Below, piece by piece: positions 33,349 to 46,419 of a stretch of 64,000 nucleotides of DNA. Under the pieces are notes generated by a model, which was not told where the DNA came from, searched no databases, and saw only the letters and a program-made list of their open reading frames with translations. The position numbers and the translations under genes are program-made. How positions within the stretch are numbered: the first letter of the stretch is position 1; every line of letters starts with the position of its first letter. Source of the stretch: Chlorocebus sabaeus (lineage: Eukaryota; Chordata; Mammalia; Primates; Cercopithecidae); NCBI RefSeq assembly GCF_047675955.1, contig NC_132916.1:72347481-72411480 (forward strand). Reading direction: 5' to 3'.

Positions 33349-36300
33349 AACAGCCTTAGCGAAAGGCTTCTTGAAGGGAAAGATGTAACTCTGTGAGATG
33401 AATTAACAGAACACAGAGCAGTTTCTCAGAAAGCTTCTTTCCAGTTTTGAACGGAAGATATTTCCTTTTTCACCATAGCCCTCTATGGGCTTCCAAATAT
33501 CCCTTTGCCAATTAAACAAGAACAAGTTTAGCGAAAGGCTTCTTGAAGGGAAAGATGTAGCTCTGTGAGATGAATTAACAGAACACAGAGCAGTTTCTCA
33601 GAAAGCTTCTTTCCAGTTTTGAACGGAAGATATTTCCTTTTTCACCATAGCCCTCTATGGGCTTCCAAATATCCCTTTGCCAATTCCACAAGAACAGCCT
33701 TAGCGAAAGGCTTCTTGAAGGGAAAGATGTAACTCTGTGAGATGAATTAACAGAACTCAGAGCAGTTTCTCAGAAAGCTTCTTTCCAGTTTTGAACGGAA
33801 GATATTTCCTTTTTCACCATAGCCCTCTATGGGCTTCCAAATATCCCTTTGCCAATTAAACAAGAACAAGTTTAGCGAAAGGCTTCTTGAAGGGAAAGAT
33901 GTAACTCTGTGAGATGAATTAACAGAACACAGAGCAGTTTCTCAGAAAGCTTCTTTCCAGTTTTGAACGGAAGATATTTCCTTTTTCACCATAGCCCTCT
34001 ATGGGCTTCCAAATATCCCTTTGCCAATTCCACAAAAACAGCCTTAGCGAAAGGCTTCTTGAAGGGAAAGATGTAACTCTGTGAGATGAATTAACAGAAC
34101 GCAGAGCAGTTTCTCAGAAAGCTTCTTTCCAGTTTTGAACGGAAGATATTTCCTTTTTCACCATAGCCCTCTATGGGCTTCCAAATATCCTTTTGCCAAT
34201 TCCACAAGAACAGCCTTAGCGAAAGGCTTCTTGAAGGGAAAGATGTAACTCTGTGAGATGAATTAACAGAACACAGAGCAGTTTCTCAGAAAGCTTCTTT
34301 CCAGTTTTGAACGGAAGATATTTCCTTTTTCACCATAGCCCTCTATGGGCTTCCAAATATCCCTTTGCCAATTCCACAAGAACAGCCTTAGCGAAAGGCT
34401 TCTTGAAGGGAAAGATGTAACTCTGTGAGATGAATTAACAGAACACAGAGCAGTTTCTCAGAAAGCTTCTTTCCAGTTTTGAACGGAAGATATTTCCTTT
34501 TTCACCATAGCCCTCTATGGGCTTCCAAATATCCCTTTGCCAATTAAACAAGAACAAGTTTAGCGAAAGGCTTCTTGAAGGGAAAGATGTAACTCTGTGA
34601 GATGAATTAACAGAACACAGAGCACTTTCTCAGAAAGCTTCTTTCCAGTTTGGAACGGAAGATATTTCCTTTTTCACCATAGCCCTCTATGGGCTTCCAA
34701 ATATTCCTTTGCCAATTCCACAAGAACAGCCTTAGCGAAAGGCTTCTTGAAGGGAAAGATGTAACTCTGTGAGATGAATTAACAGAACACAGAGCAGTTT
34801 CTCAGAAAGCTTCTTTCCAGTTTGGAACGGAAGATATTTCCTTTTTCACCATAGCCCTCTATGGGCTTCCAAATATCCCTTTGCCAATTCCACAAGAACA
34901 GCCTTAGCGAAAGGCTTCTTGAAGGGAAAGATGTAACTCTGTGAGATGAATTAACAGAACACAGAGCAGTTTCTCAGAAAGCTTCTTTCCAGTTTTGAAC
35001 GGAAGATATTTCCTTTTTCACCATAGCCCTCTATGGGCTTCCAAATATCCCTTTGCCAATTCCACAAGAACAGCCTTAGCGAAAGGCTTCTTGAAGGGAA
35101 AGATGTAACTCTGTGAGATGAATTAACAGAACACAGAGCAGTTTCTCAGAAAGCTTCTTTCCAGGTTGGAAGGGAAGATATTTCCTTTTTCACCATAGCC
35201 CTCTATGGGCTTCCAAATATCCCTTTGCCAATTCCACAAGAACAGCCTTAGCGAAAGGCTTCTTGAAGGGAAATATGTAACTCTGTGAGATGAATTAACA
35301 GAACACCGAGCAGTTTCTCAGAAAGCTTCTTTCCAGTTTTGAACGGAAGATATTTCCTTTTTCACCATAGCCCTCTATGGGCTTCCAAATATCCCTTTGC
35401 CAATTCCACAAGAACAGCCTTAGCGAAAGGATTCTTGAAGGGAAAGATGTAACTCTGTGAGATGAATTAACAGAACACAGAGCAGATTCTCAGAAAGCTT
35501 CTTTCCAGTTTTGAATGGAAGATATTTCCTTTTTCACCATAGCCCTCTATGGGCTTCCAAATATCCCTTTGCCAATTCCACAAGAACAGCCTTAGCGAAA
35601 GGCTTCTTGAAGGGAAAGATGTAACTCTGTGAGATGAGTTAACAGAACACAGAGCAGTTTCTCAGAAAGCTTCTTTCCAGTTTTGAACGGAAGATATTTC
35701 CTTTTTCACCATAGCCCTCTATGGGCTTCCAAATATCCCTTTGCCAATTCCACAAGAACAGCCTTAGCGAAAGGCTTCTTGAAGGGAAAGATGTAACTCT
35801 GTGAGATGAATTAACAGAACACAGAGCAGATTCTCAGAAAGCTTCATTCCAGTTTTGCACGGAAGATATTTCCTTTTTCACCATAGCCCTTTATGGGCTT
35901 CCAAATATCCCTTTGCCAATTCCACAAGAACAGCCTTAGCGAAAGGCTTCTTGAAGGGAAAGATGTAACTCTGTGAGATGAATTAACAGAACACAGAGCA
36001 GTTTCTCAGAATGCTTCTTTCCAGTTTTGAACGGAAGATATTTCCTTTTTCACCATAGCCCTCTATGGGCTTCCAAATATCCCTTTGCCAATTCCACAAG
36101 AACAGCCTTAGCGAAAGGCTTCTTGAAGGGAAAGATATAACTCTGTGAGATGAATTAACAGAACACAGAGCAGTTTCTCAGAAAGCTTCTTTCCAGTTTT
36201 GAACGGAAGATAATTCCTTTTTCACCATAGCCCTCTATGGGCTTCCAAATATCCCTTTGCCAATTCCACAAGAACAGCCTTAGAGAAAGGCTTCTTGAAG

Positions 36301-39300
36301 GGAAAGATGTAACTCTGTGAGATGAATTAACAGAACGCAGAGCAGTTTCTCAGAAAGCTTCTTTCCAGTTTTGAACGGAAGATATTTCCTTTTTCACCAT
36401 AGCCCTCTATGGGCTTCCAAATATCCTTTTGCCAATTCCACAAGAACAGCCTTAGCGAAAGGCTTCTTGAAGGGAAAGATGTAACTCTGTGAGATGAATT
36501 AACAGAACACAGAGCAGTTTCTCAGAAAGCTTCTTTCCAGTTTTGAACGGAAGATATTTCCTTTTTCACCATAGCCCTCTATGGGCTTCCAAATATCCCT
36601 TTGCCAATTCCACAAGAACAGCCTTAGCGAAAGGCTTCTTGAAGGGAAAGATGTAACTCTGTGAGATGAATTAACAGAACACAGAGCAGTTTCTCAGAAA
36701 GCTTCTTTCCAGTTTTGAACGGAAGATATTTCCTTTTTCACCATAGCCCTCTATGGGCTTCCAAATATCCCTTTGCCAATTCCACAAGAACAGCCTTAGC
36801 GAAAGGCTTCTTGAAGGGAAAGATGTAACTCTGTGAGATGAATTAACAGAACAAAGAGCAGTTTCTCAGAAAGCTTCTTTCCAGTTTTGAACGGAAGATA
36901 TTTCCTTTTTCACCAGAGCCCTCTATGGGCTTCCAAATATCCCTTTGCCAATTCCACAAAACAGCCTTAGCGAAAGGCTTCTTGAAGGGAAAGATGTAAC
37001 TCTGTGAGATGAATTAACAGAACACAGAGCAGTTTCTCAGAAAACTTCTTTCCAGTTTTGAACGGAAGATATTTCCTTTTTCACCATAGCCCTCTATGGG
37101 CTTCCAAATATCCCTTTGCCAATTCCACAAGAACAGCCTTAGCGAAAGGCTTCTTGAAGGGAAAGATGTAACTCTGTGAGATGAATTAACAGAACACAGA
37201 GCAGTTTCTCAGAAAGCTTCTTTCCAGTTTTGAACGGAAGATATTTCCTTATTCACCATAGCCCTCTATGGGCTTCCAAATATCCCTTTGCCAATTCCAC
37301 AAGAACAGCCTTAGCGAAAGGCTTCTTGAAGGGAAAGATGTAACTCTGTGAGATGAATTAACAGAACACAGAGCAGTTTCTCAGAAAGCTTCTTTCCAGT
37401 TTTGAACGGAAGATATTTCCTTTTTCACCATAGCCCTCTATGGGCTTCCAAATATCCCTTTGCCAATTCCACAAGAACAGCCTTAGCGAAAGGCTTCTTG
37501 AAGGGAAAGATGTAACTCTGTGAGATGAATTAACAGAACACAGAGCAGTTTCTCAGAAACCTTCTTTCCAGTTTTGAACGAAAGATATTTCCTTTTTCAC
37601 CATAGCCCTGTATGGACTTCAAAATATCCCTTTGCCAATTCCACAAGAGCAGCCTTAGCGAAAGGCTTCTTGAAGGGAAAGATGTAACTCTGTGAGATGA
37701 ATTAACAGAACGCAGAGCAGTTTCTCAGAAAGCTTCTTTCCAGGTTGGAACGGAAGATATTTCCTTTTTCACCATAGCCCTCTATGGGCTTCCAAATATC
37801 CCTTTGCCAATTCCACAAGAACAGCCTTAGCGAAAGGCTTCTTGAAGGGAAAGATGTAACTCTGTGAGATGAATTAACAGAACACAGAGCAGATTCTCAG
37901 AAAGCTTCTTTCCGGTTTTGAACGGAAGATATTTCCTTTTTCACCATAGCCCTCTATGGGTTTCCAAATATCCCTTTGCCAATTCCACAAGAACAGCCTT
38001 AGCGAAAGGCTTCTTGAAGGGAAAGATGTAACTCTGTGAGATGAATTAACAGAACACAGAGCAGTTTCTCAGAAACCTTCTTTCCAGTTTTGAACGGAAG
38101 ATATTTCCTTTTTCACCATAGCCCTCTATGGACTTCCAAATATCCCTTTGCCAATTCCACAAGAACAGCCTTAGCGAAAGGCTTCTTGAAGGGAAAGATG
38201 TAACTCTGTGAGATGAATTAACAGAACGCAGAGCAGTTTCTCAGAAAGCTTCTTTCCAGTTTGGAACGGAAGATATTTCCTTTTTCACCATAGCCCTCTA
38301 TGGGCTTCCAAATATCCCTTTGCCAATTCCACAAGAACAGCCTTAGCGAAAGGCTTCTTGAAGGGAAAGATGTAACTCTGTGAGATGAATTAACAGAACA
38401 CAGAGCAGTTTCTCAGAAAGCTTCTTTCCAGTTTGGAACGGAAGATATTTCCTTTTTCACCATAGCCCTCTATGGGCTTCCAAATATCCCTTTGCCAATT
38501 CCACAAGAACAGCCTTAGCGAAAGGCTTCTTGAAGGGAAAGATGTAACTCTGTGAGATGAATTAACAGAACTCAGAGCAGTTTCTCAGAAAGCTTCTTTC
38601 CAGTTTTGAACGGAAGAAATTTCCTTTTTCACCATAGCCCTCTATGGGCTTCCAAATATCCCTTTACCAATTAAACAAGAACAAGTTTAGCGAAAGGTTT
38701 CTTGAAGGGAAAGATGTAACTCTGTGAGATGAATTAACAGAACACAGAGCAGTTTCTCAGAAAGCTTCTTTCCAGTTTGGAACGGAAGATATTTCCTTTT
38801 TCACCATAGCCCTCTATGGGCTTCCAAATATCCCTTTGCCAATTCCACAAGAACAGCCTTAGCGAAAGGCTTCTTGAAGGGAAAGATGTAACTCTGTGAG
38901 ATGAATTAACAGAACACAGAGCAGTTTCTCAGAAAGCTTCTTTCCAGTTTTGAACGGAAGATATTTCCTTTTTCACCATAGCCCTCTATGGGCTTCCAAA
39001 TATCCCTTTGCCAATTCCACAAGAACAGCCTTAGCGAAAGGCTTCTTGAAGGGAAAGATGTAACTCTGTGAGATGAATTAACAGAACACAGAGCAGTTTC
39101 TCAGAAAGCTTCTTTCCAGTTTTGAACGGAAGATATTTCCTTTTTCACCATAGCCCTCTATGGGCTTCCAAATATCCCTTTGCCAATTCCACAAGAACAG
39201 CCTTAGCGAAAGGCTTCTTGAAGGGAAAGATGTAACTCTGTGAGATGAATTAACAGAACAAAGAGCAGTTTCTCAGAAAGCTTCTTTCCAGTTTTGAACG

Positions 39301-42300
39301 GAAGATATTTCCTTTTTCACCATAGCCCTCTATGGACTTCCAAATATCCCTTTGCCAATTCCACAAGAACAGCCTTAGCGAAAGGCTTCTTGAAGGGAAA
39401 GATGTAACTCTGTGAGATGAATTAACAGAACGCAGAGCAGTTTCTCAGAAAGCTTCTTTCCAGTTTGGAACGGAAGATATTTCCTTTTTCACCATAGCCC
39501 TCTATGGGCTTCCAAATATCCCTTTGCCAATTCCACAAGAACAGCCTTAGCGAAAGGCTTCTTGAAGGGAAAGATGTAACTCTGTGAGATGAATTAACAG
39601 AACACAGAGCAGTTTCTCAGAAAGCTTCTTTCCAGTTTTGAACTTAAGATATTTCCTTTTTCACCATAGCCCTCTATGGGCTTCCAAATATCCCTTTGCC
39701 AATTCCACAAGAACAGCCTTAGCGAAAGGCTTCTTGAAGGGAAAGATGTAACTCTGTGAGATGAATTAACAGAACACAGAGCAGTTTCTCAGAAAGCTTC
39801 TTTCCAGTTTTGAACGGAAGATATTTCCTTTTTCACCATAGCCCTCTATGGGCTTCCAAATATCCCTTTGCCAATTCCACAAGAACAGCCTTAGCGAAAG
39901 GCTTCTTGAAGGGAAAGATGTAACTCTGTGAGATGAATTAACGGAACACAGAGCAGTTTCTCAGAAAGCTTCTCTCCAGTTTTGAACGGAAGATATTTCC
40001 TTTTTCACCATAGCCCTCTATGGGCTTCCAAATATCCCTTTGCCAATTAAACAAGAACAAGTTTAGCGAAAGGCTTCTTGAAGGGAAAGATGTAACTCTG
40101 TGAGATGAATTAACAGAACACAGAGCAGTTTCTCAGAAAGTTTCTTTCCAGTTTTGAACGGAAGATATTTCCTTTTTCACCATAGCCCTCTATGGGCTTC
40201 CAAATATCCCTTTGCCAATTCCACAGGAACAGCCTTAGCGAAAGGCTTCTTGAAGGGAAAGATGTAACTCTGTGAGATGAATTAACAGAACGCAGAGCAG
40301 TTTCTCAGAAAGCTTCTTTCCAGTTTTGAACGGAAGATATTTCCTTTTTCACCATAGCCCTCTATGGGCTTCCAAATATGCCTTTGCCAATTCCACAAGA
40401 ACAGCCTTAGCGAAAGGCTTCTTGAAGGGAAAGATGTAACTCTGTGAGATGAATTAACAGAACACAGAGCAGTTTCTCAGAAAGCTTCTTTCCAGTTTTG
40501 AACGGAAGATATTTCCTTTTTCACCATAGCCCTCTATGGGCTTCCAAATATCCCTTTGCCAATTCCACAAGAACAGCCTTATCGAAAGGCTTCTTGAAGG
40601 GAAAGATGTAACTCTGTGAGATGAATTAACAGAACTCAGAGCAGTTTCTCAGAAAGCTTCTTTCCAGTTTTGAACGGAAGAAATTTCCTTTTTCACCATA
40701 GCCCTCTATGGGCTTCCAAATATCCCTTTACCAATTAAACAAGAACAAGTTTAGCGAAAGGTTTCTTGAAGGGAAAGATGTAACTCTGTGAGATGAATTA
40801 ACAGAACACAGAGCAGTTTCTCAGAAAGCTTCTTTCCAGTTTGGAACGGAAGATATTTCCTTTTTCACCATAGCCCTCTATGGGCTTCCAAATATCCCTT
40901 TGCCAATTCCACAAGAACAGCCTTAGCGAAAGGCTTCTTGAAGGGAAAGATGTAACTCTGTGAGATGAATTAACAGAACACAGAGCAGTTTCTCAGAAAG
41001 CTTCTTTCCAGTTTTGAGCGGAAGATATTTCCTTTTTCACCATAGCCCTCTATGGGCTTCCAAATATCCCTTTGCCAATTCCACAAGAGCAGCCTTAGCG
41101 AAAGGCTTCTTGAAGGGAAAGATGTAACTCTGTGAGATGAATTAACAGAACACAGAGCAGTTTCTCAGAAAGCTTCTTTCCAGTTTTGAACGGAAGATAT
41201 TTCCTTTTTCACCATAGCCCTCTATGGGCTTCCAAATATCCCTTTGCCAATTCCACAAGAACAGCCTTAGCGAAAGGCTTCTTGAAGGGAAAGATGTAAC
41301 TCTGTGAGATGAATTAACAGAACAAAGAGCAGTTTCTCAGAAAGCTTCTTTCCAGTTTTGAACGGAAGATATTTCCTTTTTCACCAGAGCCCTCTATGGG
41401 CTTCCAAATATCCCTTTGCCAATTCCACAAGAACAGCCTTAGCGAAAGGCTTCTTGAAGGGAAAGATGTAACTCTGTGAGATGAATTAACAGAACACAGA
41501 GCAGTTTCTCAGAAAACTTCTTTCCAGTTTTGAACGGAAGATATTTCCTTTTTCACCATAGCCCTCTATGGGCTTCCAAATATCCCTTTGCCAATTCCAC
41601 AAGAACAGCCTTAGCGAAAGGCTTCTTGAAGGGAAAGATGTAACTCTGTGAGATGAATTAACAGAACACAGAGCAGTTTCTCAGAAAGCTTCTTTCCAGG
41701 TTGGAACGGAAGATATTTCCTTTTTCACCATAGCCCTCTATGGGCTTCCAAATATCCCTTTGCCAATTCCACAAGAACAGCCTTAGCGAAAGGCTTCTTG
41801 AAGGGAAAGATGTAACTCTGTGACATGAATTAACAGAACACAGAGCAGTTTCTCAGAAAGCTTCTTTCCAGTTTTGAACGGAAGATATTTCCTTTTTCAC
41901 CATAGCCCTCTATGGGCTTCCAAATATCCCTTTGCCAATTCCACAAGAACAGCCTTAGCGAAAGGCTTCTTGAAGGGAAAGATGTAACTCTGTGAGATGA
42001 ATTAACAGAACAGAGAGCAGTTTCTCAGAATGCTTCTTTCCAGTTTTGAACGGAAGATATTTCCTTTTTCACCATAGCCCTCTATGGGCTTCCAAATATC
42101 CCTTTGCCAATTCCACAAGAACAGCCTTAGCGAAAGGCTTCTTGAAGGGAAAGATGTAACTCTGTGAGATGAATTAACAGAACACAGAGCAGTTTCTCAG
42201 AAACCTTCTTTCCAGTTTTGAACGAAAGATATTTCCTTTTTCACCATAGCCCTGTATGGACTTCAAAATATCCCTTTGCCAATTCCACAAGAGCAGCCTT

Positions 42301-42979
42301 AGCGAAAGGCTTCTTGAAGGGAAAGATGTAACTCTGTGAGATGAATTAACAGAACGCAGAGCAGTTTCTCAGAAAGCTTCTTTCCAGGTTGGAACGGAAG
42401 ATATTTCCTTTTTCACCATAGCCCTCTATGGGCTTCCAAATATCCCTTTGCCAATTCCACAAGAACAGCCTTAGCGAAAGGCTTCTTGAAGGGAAAGATG
42501 TAACTCTGTGAGATGAATTAACAGAACACAGAGCAATTTCTCAGAAAGCTTCTTTCCAGTTTTGAACGGAAGATATTTGCTTTTTCACCATAGCCCTCTA
42601 TGGGTTTCCAAATATCCCTTTGCCAATTCCACAAGAACAGCCTTAGCGAAAGGCTTCTTGAAGGGAAAGATGTAACTCTGTGAGATGAATTAACAGAACA
42701 CAGAGCAGTTTCTCAGAAACCTTCTTTCCAGTTTTGAACGGAAGATATTTCCTTTTTCACCATAGCCCTCTATGGACTTCCAAATATCCCTTTGCCAATT
42801 CCACAAGAACAGCCTTAGCGAAAGGCTTCTTGAAGGGAAAGATGTAACTCTGTGAGATGAATTAACAGAACGCAGAGCAGTTTCTCAGAAAGCTTCTTTC
42901 CAGTTTGGAACGGAAGATATTTCCTTTTTCACCATAGCCCTCTATGGGCTTCCAAATATCCCTTTGCCAATTCCACAAG
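33349..42979. repeat. Long-period unit U5, 56 monomers, sister of U4
   Basis: It follows U4 almost monomer by monomer, with the same mixed variant sets. Relative to U4 it lacks the GAGAGAGC/ATGCTT monomer before the first GAACGAAAG (compare 27925 with 37400-37560) and has one extra monomer at about 41018 (GTTTTGAGCGG with AGAGCAG), so the counts are equal by compensation. Private changes include ATATTCC (34703), TTAGAGAAAG (36282), ATATGCC (40379), AACGGAACAC (39941) and TTTGCTTTTTC (about 42577). A 1-bp deletion gives CCACAAAACAG at 36955-36965. Length is 56 x 172 minus 1. Confidence 0.87.
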
Positions 42980-45900
42980 AACAGCCTTAGCGAAAGGCTT
43001 CTTGAAGGGAAAGATGTAACTCTGTGAGATGAATTAACAGAACACAGAGCAGTTTCTCAGAAAGCTTCTTTCCAGTTTTGAACGGAAGATATTTCCTTTT
43101 TCACCATAGCCCTCTATGGGCTTCCAAATATCCCTTTGCCAATTAAACAAGAACAAGTTTAGCGAAAGGCTTCTTGAAGGGAAAGATGTAGCTCTGTGAG
43201 ATGAATTAACAGAACACAGAGCAGTTTCTCAGAAAGCTTCTTTCCAGTTTTGAACGGAAGATATTTCCTTTTTCACCATAGCCCTCTATGGGCTTCCAAA
43301 TATCCCTTTGCCAATTCCACAAGAACAGCCTTAGCGAAAGGCTTCTTGAAGGGAAAGATGTAACTCTGTGAGATGAATTAACAGAACTCAGAGCAGTTTC
43401 TCAGAAAGCTTCTTTCCAGTTTTGAACGGAAGATATTTCCTTTTTCACCATAGCCCTCTATGGGCTTCCAAATATCCCTTTGCCAATTAAACAAGAACAA
43501 GTTTAGCGAAAGGCTTCTTGAAGGGAAAGATGTAACTCTGTGAGATGAATTAACAGAACACAGAGCAGTTTCTCAGAAAGCTTCTTTCCAGTTTTGAACG
43601 GAAGATATTTCCTTTTTCACCATAGCCCTCTATGGGCTTCCAAATATCCCTTTGCCAATTCCACAAGAACAGCCTTAGCGAAAGGCTTCTTGAAGGGAAA
43701 GATGTAACTCTGTGAGATGAATTAACAGAACGCAGAGCAGTTTCTCAGAAAGCTTCTTTCCAGTTTTGAACGGAAGATATTTCCTTTTTCACCATAGCCC
43801 TCTATGGGCTTCCAAATATCCTTTTGCCAATTCCACAAGAACAGCCTTAGCGAAAGGCTTCTTGAAGGGAAAGATGTAACTCTGTGAGATGAATTAACAG
43901 AACACAGAGCAGTTTCTCAGAAAGCTTCTTTCCAGTTTTGAACGGAAGATATTTCCTTTTTCACCATAGCCCTCTATGGGCTTCCAAATATCCCTTTGCC
44001 AATTCCACAAGAACAGCCTTAGCGAAAGGCTTCTTGAAGGGAAAGATGTAACTCTGTGAGATGAATTAACAGAACACAGAGCAGTTTCTCAGAAAGCTTC
44101 TTTCCAGTTTTGAACGGAAGATATTTCCTTTTTCACCATAGCCCTCTATGGGCTTCCAAATATCCCTTTGCCAATTAAACAAGAACAAGTTTAGCGAAAG
44201 GCTTCTTGAAGGGAAAGATGTAACTCTGTGAGATGAATTAACAGAACACAGAGTAGTTTCTCAGAAAGCTTCTTTCCAGTTTGGAACGGAAGATATTTCC
44301 TTTTTCACCATAGCCCTCTATGGGCTTCCAAATATCCCTTTGCCAATTCCACAAGAACAGCCTTAGCGAAAGGCTTCTTGAAGGGAAAGATGTAACTCTG
44401 TGAGATGAATTAACAGAACACAGAGCAGTTTCTCAGAAAGCTTCTTTCCAGTTTTGAACGGAAGATATTTCCTTTTTCACCATAGCCCTCTATGGGCTTC
44501 CAAATATCCCTTTGCCAATTCCACAAGAACAGCCTTAGCGAAAGGCTTCTTGAAGGGAAAGATGTAACTCTGTGAGATGAATTAACAGAACACAGAGCAG
44601 TTTCTCAGAAAGCTTCTTTCCAGTTTTGAACGGAAGATATTTCCTTTTTCACCATAGCCCTCTATGGGCTTCCAAATATCCCTTTGCCAATTCCACAAGA
44701 ACAGCCTTAGCGAAAGGCTTCTTGAAGGGAAAGATGTAACTCTGTGAGATGAATTAACAGAACACAGAGCAGTTTCTCAGAAAGCTTCTTTCCAGTTTTG
44801 AACGGAAGATATTTCCTTTTTCACCATAGCCCTCTATGGGCTTCCAAATATCCCTTTGCCAATTCCACAAGAACAGCCTTAGCGAAAGGCTTCTTGAAGG
44901 GAAAGATGTAACTCTGTGAGATGAATTAACAGAACACAGAGCAGTTTCTCAGAAACCTTCTTTCCAGTTTTGAACGGAAGATATTTCCTTTTTCACCATA
45001 GCCCTCTATGGACTTCAAAATATCCCTTTGCCAATTCCACAAGAGCAGCCTTAGCGAAAGGCTTCTTGAAGGGAAAGATGTAACTCTGTGAGATGAATTA
45101 ACAGAACGCAGAGCAGTTTCTCAGAAAGCTTCTTTCCCGTTTGGAACGGAAGATATTTCCTTTTTCACCATAGCCCTCTATGGGCTTCCGAATATCCCTT
45201 TGCCAATTCCACAAGAACAGCCTTAGCGAAAGGCTTCTTGAAGGGAAAGATGTAACTCTGTGAGATGAATTAACAGAACACAGAGCAGTTTCTCAGAAAG
45301 CTTCTTTCCAGTTTTGAACGGAAGATATTTCCTTTTTCACCTTAGCCCTCTATGGGCTTCCAAATATCCCTTTGCCAATTCCACAAGAACAGCCTTAGCG
45401 AAAGGCTTCTTGAAGGGAAAGATGTAACTCTGTGAGATGAATTAACAGAACACAGAGCAGTTTCTCAGAAACCTTCTTTCCAGTTTTGAACGGAAGATAT
45501 TTCCTTTTTCACCATAGCCCTCTATGGACTTCCAAATATCCCTTTGCCAATTCCACAAGAACAGCCTTAGCGAAAGGCTTCTTGAAGGGAAAGATGTAAC
45601 TCTGTGAGATGAATTAACAGAACGCAGAGCAGTTTCTCAGAAAGCTTCTTTCCAGTTTGGAACGGAAGATATTTCCTTTTTCACCATAGCCCTCTATGGG
45701 CTTCCAAATATCCCTTTGCCAATTCCACAGGAACAGCCTTAGCGAAAGGCTTCTTGAAGGGAAAGATGTAACTCTGTGAGATGAATTAACAGAACACAGA
45801 GCAGTTTCTCAGAAAGCTTCTTTCCAGTTTTGAACTTAAGATATTTCCTTTTTCACCATAGCCCTCTATGGGCTTCCAAATATCCCTTTGCCAATTCCAC

Positions 45901-46419
45901 AATAACAGCCTTAGCGAAAGGCTTCTTGAAGGGAAAGATGTAACTCTGTGAGATGAATTAACAGAACACAGAGCAGTTTCTCAGAAAGCTTCTTTCCAGT
46001 TTTGAACGGAAGATATTTCCTTTTTCACCATAGCCCTCTATGGGCTTCCAAATATCCCTTTGCCAATTCCACAAGAACAGCCTTAGCGAAAGGCTTCTTG
46101 AAGGGAAAGATGTAACTCTGTGAGATGAATTAACAGAACACAGAGCAGTTTCTCAGAAAGCTTCTCTCCAGTTTTGAACGGAAGATATTTCCTTTTTCAC
46201 CATAGCCCTCTATGGGCTTCCAAATATCCCTTTGCCAATTAAACAAGAACAAGTTTAGCGAAAGGCTTCTTGAAGGGAAAGATGTAACTCTGTGAGATGA
46301 ATTAACAGAACACAGAGCAGTTTCTCAGAAAGTTTCTTTCCACTTTTGAACGGAATATATTTCCTTTTTCACCATAGCCCTCTATGGGCTTCCAAATATC
46401 CCTTTGCCAATTCCACAGG
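42980..46419. repeat. Short long-period unit U6, exactly 20 monomers
   Basis: The distance between GTAGCTC markers is 3440 bp (43190 to 46630), 20 x 172. The unit begins like the others, has GAGTAGTTTC in place of GAGCACTTTC (about 44253), then jumps to TTCCCGTTTGG (45134), CACCTTAG (45340), GGACTTCC, GAACTTAAG (45834), CTCTCC (46164) and AAGTTTC (46330). GAACTTAAG is shared with U4/U5 only, whereas TTCCCGTTTGG and CACCTTAG are shared with U1-U3 only, so it joins markers of both classes. The GGTTGGAAGGG to GGATTCTTG series is missing. Confidence 0.87.
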
